Shown piece by piece: positions 1-8,700 of a stretch of 11,983 nucleotides of DNA. The stretch is from the NCBI GenBank assembly GCA_026982255.1, contig JALSHL010000249.1:1-11983 (forward strand). Direction: 5' to 3'. This DNA comes from Paracoccaceae bacterium. Its GTDB lineage: Bacteria; Pseudomonadota; Alphaproteobacteria; Rhodobacterales; Rhodobacteraceae. Under the pieces are notes generated by a model. The model was not told the DNA's origin, made no database searches, and was given only the letters and a program-made list of their open reading frames with translations. Position numbers and translations under genes: made by a program. Every line of letters starts with the position of its first letter. The first letter of the stretch is position 1.

Positions 1-822
1 ATAGTATCCGTCCAGCTTGATCAGTGGATTGGCATTGAACAGGACCGAGTTGATCGAACTGAACATGAATATATTGCCCAGCAGGGTTTTCAGGAAGCTG
101 CCCTCGACGAAGTGCCAGGCGACAAAGGCCAGAAGCGCCACGATGATATCCGTGAACAGCCCTGCGAGGCTGATAACAATGCGTTGCTTGCGCGTGGCCG
201 ACAAGTCGGCGTCCGAGCAATCCACATAGGGCATGGGGTAGAGCGCGATCAGATACAGGCCGGTTTTGCGCACGCGCACGCCGAAACGGGTGGCGGCGAG
301 AGTATGCCCTAACTCATGCAGGATTTTCAGAAACGGCGCGACCACAGCGAAGGTTGCGATGGCCGAGAGCGAAAACACGTTCTTGAACACCTCCATAATC
401 TGCCAGTCGCTCCAGCTGCCTAGCCAGAACGCGACCAGCAGCAGTGTCGCCAGAAGCAGCCAGTAAACCGGCCCGACAATAAACCGCGCCAGCGGGCGCA
501 ACGCAGGTTGATACGGACCAACGTCAAACAGCTCGATATTCACAAACAGCGGGTTGAACGGCGGGCGGCGGGACAGTTCGGTCTTGTGCATGTTCTGAAG
601 GCTGCCGAGGAACCCGAAGGCCACCTTCAACTGCTCCTTGTCCACCCGCGCCGCATCCATGCGCCCGATTTGCTTGCAATATGCCACGGCGCGCGCGATC
701 TCGGCCGAGACGCGATAGATTTTGCCGGTCACACGGTCATGGGCCAGATAATGCATCCGGTCCCGTTCGGCAGAACATTGCAGATCAACCGTGTTCAGAC
801 GTGCAAGCCAAGGTATTTCCAT
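1..822 (-). CDS. M50 family (site-2-protease-like) membrane zinc metalloprotease, C-terminally truncated by window edge
   Basis: This is a polytopic inner-membrane zinc metallopeptidase of the M50 type; 274 codons are visible and the frame is still open at base 1. The zinc-binding motif HELGH is at residues 169-173, inside a hydrophobic segment. The second family motif, NPLIKLDGYY with the presumed third zinc ligand Asp271, ends exactly at the window edge. Hydrophobic segments lie near residues 112-135, 150-168, 214-236 and 248-263. The soluble N-terminus (MHYLAHDRVTGKIYRVS, from residue 23) resembles the short PqqD-like domain that precedes M50 domains in 'putative peptide zinc metalloprotease' proteins; this is a family-level impression. 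The ATG at 822-820 is the first possible start because an in-frame TAG lies at 834-832. It overlaps the end of the HlyD-like gene by 28 bp in another frame, which suggests translational coupling. All catalytic residues seen are intact, so it is probably active. The substrate is unknown; the giant neighbour protein or its adaptor are candidates by context only. Confidence 0.9.
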   Translation of the reverse strand, partial: MEIPWLARLNTVDLQCSAERDRMHYLAHDRVTGKIYRVSAEIARAVAYCKQIGRMDAARVDKEQLKVAFGFLGSLQNMHKTELSRRPPFNPLFVNIELFDVGPYQPALRPLARFIVGPVYWLLLATLLLVAFWLGSWSDWQIMEVFKNVFSLSAIATFAVVAPFLKILHELGHTLAATRFGVRVRKTGLYLIALYPMPYVDCSDADLSATRKQRIVISLAGLFTDIIVALLAFVAWHFVEGSFLKTLLGNIFMFSSINSVLFNANPLIKLDGYY

Positions 823-2375
823 GCAAACAACCTAACATATTCCACGGCGTAACGGGTAAGCGCGACGATATTCGGCTCCTGCCCCACTTCGATTTTGACA
901 AAACCGGACAGACCGACGAGCAGTTTTTCCTGATCCCCGCCCGTGATCCGCGCCCGCATTTCCAGATAGCTGTTTCCGGTGTTCTGGTCCTGTCGCAATA
1001 CCGGCTCCGACACCACCTCGACCGGATAGATTTCATCGCTGAGACCACGGAAATACACCTGCCCCTTTTGCCCGGGTTTCAGTAACGGCGCGTCCAGCCC
1101 CGCGACCTCGATCAACAGGTCGAACTCCGCATTGTCCTGGATTTCCGCCACCGCCATGCCGGGCTGGATATAGCGCCCGCGCATCCCGACCGGCAGGGCA
1201 TCGGTAACACGCCCCCCCACAGGTGCCCGCACGGTCAACTGGTCGATTTTCTCCGCCAGTTGTTTCAGGCGCAGGGTAGCGATGCTGCCGCGCTGCTCGG
1301 CGAGCTGGAACTCGGCATAATTCCCTTGCGCCAAGGCCTCCTGTGCGTTGATCTTCTCGACCATCTCGTTCAGTTCTTCCTCGGCCTTCTGCTGTTCCAG
1401 TTCCGGCGAACGGAACGTGGCCAGCGTGTCGCCGGCCTGCACATCATCGCCGGGTCGCACCGTGGTCTGTTCCAGATAGGCCCCCGTCGTCAGCGCCGCT
1501 GTTACTGCGCTTGCGGGAATGGACTGGCCGGTGCTGGAAATTTTCAGCGGCACGGGCCATGCCAGAAAAATCACCAGCGCAATCAGGGCCGTCCAGAATA
1601 TCGCCCGCCACCAGCTTGCCGCCCGCCGGCCGGAAGCACGCGCCCCCCGTTGCAGCAGGTCGATCAGCGCCGGCGCATCGGCCAACCCGTTTTCCGCCCC
1701 CGGCTTCGGATCGGTGGCAAAAAACGCATAGCCGTTCTTCGGGTCCTCGGGCAGTTGCAGAGCCAGCGTATCGACGCCCAGCTTCTGGCACAAAAGCGCC
1801 CCGTCAAGCGCGTCCTCCTCGACCGCATCGGCCTTGAACACCACCAGCGAGGCCCCCGTCTTTGCCTGCGCTGCCGCAATCTGGCGCAGCTCGTCCGAGG
1901 CATCGGCATGAGTGCGGTTTCCATACCAGAACTTGCGTGCCTTGCCCCCGCGCATACGGGCCACGAACGGCTCGCCATAAGCGCCGTTGGTCATCAGGCT
2001 GCTCAGCAACAGCGGAATGCGGTTTTTCTTCGGCACCGGCGCCGCAGCCGCTGCGGCATCCAGCATATCCTTTGCCGGATTTTCCGCGGAGGGCGGGGCC
2101 GGTTGCGGCACCATTTCCAACGATTGCTTCTGCACCGCCTTCAGCAAATCCGGCAGGCTGGTATCCTCGGGCATCCTGTCGAACAGCCAGATCGCCCATC
2201 CTGCCGCACCGACCGGCGCACTGGCCAACAGGCGCGCGCCCATCTTGCGAGCTGCCGGACGGTTGCCGGCCAATTCAGGCAAAATGGCGCGAACCTCGTC
2301 AGGGAGGTCCGCGCCATGCAGGGTTTCCAGCGAATGATCGGGCCGCAACAGGCTGATAGAACCGGATTCAATCAT
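795..2375 (-). CDS. HlyD-like periplasmic adaptor (membrane fusion protein) with long cytoplasmic N-terminal region
   Basis: The 526-residue product is a membrane-fusion/adaptor protein of the HlyD/RND-adaptor type, which bridges an inner-membrane exporter to the outer membrane. One transmembrane helix is at about residues 255-274 (WTALIALVIFLAWPVP). It is followed by the first half of a lipoyl-like barrel (about 290-322, with VRPGDDVQAGDTLATFRSPE), a charged helical hairpin (about 323-378, rich in E, Q, A, L), the second lipoyl half (TVRAPVGGRVTD, about 381-392, the classic 'apv.G.v' signature) and a beta-barrel domain to about 500. The last 20 residues (TRYAVEYVRLFAWKYLGLHV) form an aromatic tail. 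The ~250 residues before the helix are unusual: typical HlyD proteins have a short cytoplasmic tail. I do not recognise this region. It contains an Ala/Pro-rich linker near 90-115. The ATG at 2375 lies 24 bp after the DUF3467 stop, with only a weak G-rich ribosome site. The M50 gene starts inside its 3' end. No ATPase partner is visible in the window. Confidence 0.9.
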   Translation of the reverse strand: MIESGSISLLRPDHSLETLHGADLPDEVRAILPELAGNRPAARKMGARLLASAPVGAAGWAIWLFDRMPEDTSLPDLLKAVQKQSLEMVPQPAPPSAENPAKDMLDAAAAAAPVPKKNRIPLLLSSLMTNGAYGEPFVARMRGGKARKFWYGNRTHADASDELRQIAAAQAKTGASLVVFKADAVEEDALDGALLCQKLGVDTLALQLPEDPKNGYAFFATDPKPGAENGLADAPALIDLLQRGARASGRRAASWWRAIFWTALIALVIFLAWPVPLKISSTGQSIPASAVTAALTTGAYLEQTTVRPGDDVQAGDTLATFRSPELEQQKAEEELNEMVEKINAQEALAQGNYAEFQLAEQRGSIATLRLKQLAEKIDQLTVRAPVGGRVTDALPVGMRGRYIQPGMAVAEIQDNAEFDLLIEVAGLDAPLLKPGQKGQVYFRGLSDEIYPVEVVSEPVLRQDQNTGNSYLEMRARITGGDQEKLLVGLSGFVKIEVGQEPNIVALTRYAVEYVRLFAWKYLGLHV

Positions 2376-2399
2376 TTTGCCCGCAGCCCGATGCTAGTA

Positions 2400-2696
2400 T
2401 CAGTTTTCGATTTTCCCGAACTGCTTTTCGTAGGCGGCAATCGACTGGTTCAGAATGATCGCCAGACGTTTGGCCGCAAAGGGGCTCATCACGATCCGCT
2501 TGGACAGCTTGACCTTCAACTCCTTGGTATCGGAGGCATTGCCGCGCCAGTTCTGGTGCGTGCCGAACAGCAGGAAAAACTCCTCGCGGTTGGCGGTCGC
2601 CGTACCGATATTGGCATAAAGGCTTTCCATTCCGCTGTCGTCCCAGTCGATAGAAACACCGTGGACCGCTTTGTCTACATCAGGATTGTCGGACAT
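2400..2696 (-). CDS. DUF3467-family small protein
   Basis: The 98-residue acidic protein shows the full DUF3467 pattern. Tyr-Ala-Asn at residues 27-29 and Glu-Glu-Phe at 38-40 are followed by the Phe-Gly of FLLFG (41-45). A strand with a basic residue and the SP-x-x-AKRL motif (SKRIVMSPFAAKRL, 65-78) comes next, and the C-terminal helix ends in YEKQFGKIEN (89-98). Its length is typical for the family. There is no signal peptide or membrane segment, so it should be cytoplasmic. The biochemical function of DUF3467 is not known to me. The gene sits between the giant exoprotein (25 bp upstream) and the adaptor (24 bp downstream), in the same direction, so it is probably co-transcribed. A role as chaperone or assembly factor for the exoprotein is conceivable, but only from position. 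The start is supported by a good Shine-Dalgarno sequence. Confidence 0.88.
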   Translation of the reverse strand: MSDNPDVDKAVHGVSIDWDDSGMESLYANIGTATANREEFFLLFGTHQNWRGNASDTKELKVKLSKRIVMSPFAAKRLAIILNQSIAAYEKQFGKIEN

Positions 2697-2702
2697 TATT
2701 AT

Positions 2703-2708
2703 TCCCTT
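2703..2708 (-). promoter_or_regulatory. Shine-Dalgarno site for the DUF3467 gene
   Basis: On the minus strand, AAGGGA lies six bases before the ATG at 2696, inside the 25-bp gap after the giant gene's stop codon. It is the clearest ribosome-binding site in the window and fixes the DUF3467 start. No promoter or terminator hairpin is visible in this gap, which fits an operon. Confidence 0.65.
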
Positions 2709-2721
2709 GTCGGTTATTGCA

Positions 2722-5700
2722 TCAGTTCGTTGCCGCTGCCTGCGCCGGTTCTTCCGGTGCGTTCATGGTGCTACTGTATACACCGGCACCGTCATCATCC
2801 AGCGTTTCCAGCAGCTTACCCAGCATTTTGTTGAAAATGGTCATCTGGAGCGCACTCGGCGCACCACCCTGGTCCGTCATATAGATGCGGAACAGACGCA
2901 GAATGTCGTCTTTGGCCAGTTCACCGTCAACGTCCAGCAGGATCAATTCCGCCAGATGGCGCATGATGGTTTCTTCGGAGAAGAACTGCGTCACCACACT
3001 CAATTCCTCGAAAGAGGCCTGACCGGATTTCGCCGCCAGCGGTTCATACTCTCCGCTTCCGAAGGGCATGGCGGCAAAGTCTGTCTCGATCGCCTCCAGC
3101 ACCGTTGCTGTGCTGAGGTAGACGCCGATCGACTGGTCATACTGCGCGTTGGAAACGATATCCAGCGGGCCCGAACCGGCAAAGTTCGCGGTAATCAACT
3201 GGCGATGGACATCGGTTGCAACACCACCGAAACCGTTCGGCAGGGTAGCCCCGAAGATACCCGCAAACCCGTCCGAGAACAGCGCATCGGCCGCGGTATT
3301 CCCGACAAACAGGTCCGGCCCGAGGTTGCCAACCATGACGTCGGCCCCGTCGCCGCCCGTCAGCACATCATAGCCGCCGGTGACATAGGCATAGGTGGTT
3401 TCCAGCCGGATTTCCTCATACAGCGGCGAACCGGGCTGGATCGTGCGATAGAAACGGATGGAATCGCCAAGCAGGAAGTCCTGCCCGTCGCCACCATTCA
3501 ACAGATCGGCCCCGAAACCGCCCAGCAGGAAGTCGTTTCCGGCCCCGCCATTCAGAACATCGTCGAACCCGAGGTCGGGATTGATAAAGTTCACAAAGCT
3601 GATCCGGTCCATAGCGGACTGTCCCGGATAGGCGTTGCGCGGGTCGGTAAAGGTGATCTCGGCCAGATCGCCAATAATCCAGTCATCGGTCTCCCCGCCG
3701 GTAATGGTATCCGCACCGGCCTGCCCCATCAGGACGTTATCGCCCGTGGTGCCCGCGGCGGTGATGATATCATCACCGCCTGCATCCAGACGGGTCATGG
3801 TCACATTGACAACATCGGTGATATTGCGGAAATCCACGTCTCCCAGATCACCGAGCGCCACATCCTCGCCATTGCCGACAGTCATCTGGTCGTTGCCAAG
3901 GCCACCCACCAGAATATCGTTGCCGTCACCGCTGTCGATAACATCATCGCCACCATAATCACCCGTCATTGCGCGCAGGGTATGCAAACCGCCCGCGCCG
4001 TTTTTCTGGATGATCGCGTTATCACCGACCACGACGTCGTATCCGGCGTTGGTTGTCAGGGTATCTGCACCCTGTCCGCCCAGAACGATGTCATGTCCGG
4101 CACCGGTGGTGATGTTGTCATCACCGCCATTGGCCGGATCGATGGTTTCGAGATACTCGCTGCCCGGAACGCCCGAGGTGCGGATGATTCCGCTATCCCC
4201 GATGGCGCGGTTGTTACCATCGCCAAGTTGCGCCGTATCGGCCCCGAGGCCGAGGATAGCGAGGTCGATACCCGCGCCGGTCGTTACATTGTCATCGCCG
4301 TCTCCGGCGCTGGCAGTCGTCGCCATTTCGGTCGGATTTGTGTCGCCCTCGGTGATAACAATCCTGCCGCTGTCACCCAGCACCGCATTGTCGCCCTCGC
4401 CAAGCGCGAAGGTATCACCGGCATCCCCGCCGATTGCGGTATCGCGACCCGCACCGGTGGTGATCGTATCCGCACCGCCATTGGTCGAGGCCATGGATTC
4501 AAGCGTCATACCCGGCGTTGCGCCCGCTACCATGATGGAACCGTCGTCGCCCAGAACATAGTTGACACCGTCACCCATGTCGGCCGTATCACCTGCCCCG
4601 CCGAGGATCGCGAAATCAATGCCCGTGCCGGCAGTCACATCATCCACCCCGTCACCCGCGCTCTGCGTAGTGACCATCGAGGCCGGACGTGTTGTCTCGC
4701 CCTCGTCCACAACCACCTTGCCGCTGTCACCCATCAGGATGCCGAGGCCTTCACCGCTGGCAATCGTGTCGCCCGCGTCGCCGCCCAGAATCACGTCACG
4801 GTTCGCGCCGGTGGTGATCGTATCGGCACCGCCGTTGGTCGAAGCCATGGTTTCAAGCGTTACGGTCGGCGTTGCACCGGACAACAGGATCGACCCGTCG
4901 TCACCCAGAACATAGTTGCGCCCGTCGCCGAGGTTGGCCGTATCACCTGCCCCGCCGAGGATCGCGAAATCAATGCCCGCACCGGCAGTCACATCATCCA
5001 CCCCGTCACCCGCGCTCTGCGTAGTGACCATCGAGGCCGGAAGTGCCGTTTCGCCCTCGTCCACAACCACCTTGCCGCTGTCACCCATCAGGATGCCGAG
5101 GCCCGCGCCACTGGCAATCGTGTCGCCCGCGTCGCCGCCCAGAACCACGTCACGGTTCGCGCCGGTGGTGATCGTATCGGCACCGCCGTTGGTCGAAGCC
5201 ATGGTTTCAAGCGTTACGGTCGGCGTTGCACCGGACAACAGGATCGACCCGTCATCGCCCAGAACATAATTGCGCCCGTCGCCGAGGTTGGCCGTATCAC
5301 CTGCCCCGCCGAGGATCGCGAAATCAATGCCCGTGCCACCGGTCACTGTGTCGATACCATCACCGGCGCTCTGCGTGGTTGTCATGGAAACCGGCAGCGC
5401 CGTCTCCTCGTCGGTCAGGATAACAATGCCGTTGTCGCCCATCAGGATACCGGTGCCCGCGCCCGTGTCGAGCGTATCGGCACCATCGCCCCCGATAACC
5501 ACATCGCGCGCGCTGCCGGTGGAGATTACATCGTCTCCGGCATTGCTGTTCGCCACGCTTTCCATCGTGATGGAGGCGGGATCCGTGCTGTTGGCGCGGG
5601 TAAAGTCGATCTTGCCATCATCACCAAGCAGATAGGAAAGGCCGCTGCCGGCGAGCGTTGCCGTATCGCTGCCGCCGCCCATAATGGCATAGGTTATACC

Positions 5701-8700
5701 GTCCACGCTGGTCAGGGCATCATCACCGGCATTTGTATCGGTAACGGACTCCATATTCTCGAACAGCCGTGCGATCAGCGCCAGCTGGCCGTTATAGAAA
5801 TCGATATCGTCCTGCGAGGCACCCGGGGCCAGCGGCTCCAGCCCCATCAGGGCATTTACCGCAATCGGGTTCAGCTTCATCGCGCCATAGTCTGCCAGCA
5901 ACACCAGTCCACCGTCGCCGGAGGTAACGCCGTCGCTTCCGCCTCCGCCCAGCACGATATCCATCTTGTCACCCGTCAGGGAAACATTCCCGACAATAAT
6001 CTGGTCGTCGCCGTCAAGGCTGCTGGCGGTCGTGGTCAACTCGCCACTCGCAACAGCATATTCGCCAAGATCGCCGAACACGATATCCGCGCCCATACCG
6101 GCGTTGATAACGTCGCTTTGCTCACCGCCGAAGATAACGTCGTTGCCATCACCTGTGGTGATAATATCGACAGTGCCGAAACTGGAAGAGATCGTCCGGT
6201 AGGCGGTGATTTCCTTGAGGATACGCGTGCCGACAACCTCGCCGAAGTCGCCGAAGATCGTGTTGTTGCCTTCAAGGTCGGTAATCACCTCGGGCGCGAC
6301 CGAGGTGCTGCCACCCGCAACGAGGATGTCATCCCCTTTGCCGCCATCCAGATTGTCACTTCCCGCCGAAGTCGAATTGAAGCCGGTGGAAATAAATGTC
6401 TGGGCAACGCGGTTGCCGGAAATGCCGATCTTGCCGAAATCCCCGATCAGGATATCCGCGGAAATACCGCCGGCCAGCGTGTCATCACCGCCACCGCCGA
6501 ACAGAACATCCAGACCACCCTGCCCGCGAACCGTGTCGGTTCCATCGGCAAAATCTTCGGTCTCGACCACAATATTCGTCTGGAGAAGCTCAAGCGCCCC
6601 CGGAACCGTCAGGTCGATAACGGCCGAGGTCGCGGCGTTCACCACCTTCAGCACACCGCCGGACAGCACATCGTTGTCACGCCCGCCGTCCACTATGTCA
6701 TCGCCGAACCCGCCGCTGATGATATCCTTGCCATACTGGCCATAGAACACATCGTTTCCGGCAGCACCGACGATAATATCGTCACCATCCATCCGCATCA
6801 GATAACCGAGATCGGCCGTTTCGCCCTCGGCACCCCAGCCGTAGGCGGTGTTGTTGCCGTTGCCAAAGACCATCAGGTCCTCGCCGGCGCCACCTTCGAC
6901 AAAAACCGTTCCCGCGGTTGCGGTAATCTGATCATCCCCGCCACCGGACATGACCGTAACATTGCCGGAGGCCGCATTTCCGGCCACCGTGATCAGGTCG
7001 TCCCCGTTACCGGTCAGAATGATCTGGTTACCTGCACCAACCGAGATTATCTCGTCATCGCCCTGCGCATTCAACTGCGTGCCCGATGTGAAACCGCTCA
7101 TCAGTCCGGCCAGATTCACCTTGCCGTTGCCGGTATCGTAATAGGCCGGACGCGCAGCGTTGACAGTGCCGTCGCGGTTGATACCCAGAAGTTCGAGCAC
7201 CCGCGCCTCGGTCACGTTTCCTTGCGCAAATTCGGTCAGGAACAGATCCCGCATTCCGAAATCGTCACCGGAAATCACCACGGTATTGCCGCCGGTGATG
7301 TTGACAGTATCGGCGCCACCCTCGGCGAACACCACATAGGTTGCCCCCGGGCTTCCGTTTGCGGTGATGGTATCGTTACCCTCGCCCGCAAAGACCACGT
7401 GCAGACCGCTGGAAGGCAGCCGAACAGTATCGGTGCCGGTACCGGTATAGGTAATCGTCGGGGAATACGCACTGCTCAAGCTTGTAAGGTCGATAACATT
7501 GTCACCATTGCCTGCCGGAATAATGACCGAGCCGGAACCGGTAAGGCTGGCCGGAAGCAGGGACTGGCCATCGCTGCTGAACGCCACAGAATTGCCTGTA
7601 ATAACAACCGTATCGTCGCCATCGGTGGAAATGGTGCTCATATTGCCACCCGCACCGGCGCCGATGTTCAGGATCTGGGTGCCACCGGCCAGATCGGTGG
7701 AAATTTTCGGCGGAATGGCAAACCCGCCGAAGCTGGTGCTTACATCGATATTGAATACCGTGGTGCTCCATTTCAAATCCGGCAACGGCCACGGCAGGTT
7801 GATACCGAACCAGACACTAAGATAGGCATGGAACCCTGCCTCGCCCTCGAAAATGTATCCGAGGAAGTCGATCGGGTCGCCGCTGCCGACGCCGGCCTCG
7901 ACCAAAGCAATCAGTTCGGGAATACGGAGCTTTCCGTCCGCATTCGGATCATTGAAATTAAGCGAGAAATACCCGCCCAGCGAACTGCTCAGGCCCGCGA
8001 TCCCCAAGTTCAGGTCGAAATATCCGTTTACGTTGACATAAATCAGCGACCCCGGCTCACTGTTGATGAACACCCCGTCGAGCAGGCGAACCGGATCATA
8101 GGTATTCATGAAATTGACGATGCCGCTCAGGTCGTAGCCAACCTCGAAGCCGGCGCGCAGTTCCAGGTCGATACCGGCGCGGAACACGCTGGAGATAGCG
8201 CCGGAAACCCAGCCCGGCGCCCCGATTGCGCTCACGATCTGTTGCACCGGATCAATCGAGAAATCGGCGTCGAACAGCGTGAATTTCGCTGTCACCAGAT
8301 CCACCTGATCGAACTTGCCAAGCAACAGGTTGAGCGCCATGAACGGGTCGGTCAGCAACGGAATGCCAATCTCCAGCCCCGTGCCCGAGAAAGTCCCGTC
8401 AATCACGGTCGCACCGGACGCATCCCGCTGCGCATCGCCGCTGGACAGGCTGGTCAGCGAGGCGCTGCCATTGGAAACACCCCCCATGGAACCCGAGAAA
8501 TCGAAATCCCCGAAATTGATGATGCCGTTATTCGTGGCCAGTTGGTCCATATAATCAACCAGCTGCGCGATTGTGTCCACCAGCCCGAAAATCGGGAACG
8601 CGGCCGTCAGCGCCTGTTTGGCATAAAGCATCGGCGGCGTGTTGAGCCAGTCGAACAGTGTCGTCAGCGGGCCGAGAATAGGCTCGATCGGATCGATAAT

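Larger units (their letters stand above)
3290..7690 (-). other. RTX-like Gly/Asp-rich beta-roll region of the giant protein
   Basis: This stretch codes for a long series of degenerate nonapeptides with the GGxGxDxhx logic of calcium-binding beta-rolls. Examples are GFGDDIVDGGRDNDVLSGG, GGGGDDTLAGG and GDGNDVIFGG. Many turns depart from the consensus, having Thr/Ala/Asn in place of Gly or lacking the calcium-ligating Asp (for example TGANRDVVLG), so calcium may bind only part of the array. The early portion (7690-7280) is the most degenerate; the last blocks (3560-3290) are the most canonical. Unlike a compact RTX toxin domain, the turns are broken at regular distances by ~25-residue segments headed by GDxG. 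Confidence 0.85.

Noticed and set aside
1..822. Region at the left edge as non-coding or as short plus-strand genes
   Set aside because: Several plus-strand frames of about 66-114 codons exist, but the minus strand has a continuous frame with HELGH and NPLIKLDGYY motifs of an M50 protease.
2376..2399. Terminator or promoter between the DUF3467 and adaptor genes
   Set aside because: Only 24 bp with no stable hairpin, T-run or -10-like box; it looks like an ordinary intra-operon gap.
1260..2834. A 524-codon open frame on the plus strand
   Set aside because: It lies antisense to the HlyD-like gene, the DUF3467 gene and the end of the giant gene, all of which have clear family motifs. Its product is rich in Arg, His, Gln and Pro, as expected from an antisense frame of G+C-rich coding DNA, and shows no domain.
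4210..5634. Direct repeats considered as a CRISPR array
   Set aside because: The period is ~354 bp, the repeats are contiguous without unique spacers, and they stay in one reading frame of the giant gene.
4010..5635. Back-to-back plus-strand frames of 117-183 codons with similar products
   Set aside because: They repeat every 354-366 bp only because the minus-strand gene has tandem repeats here; each is Ser/Pro/Val-rich antisense sequence without a ribosome site.
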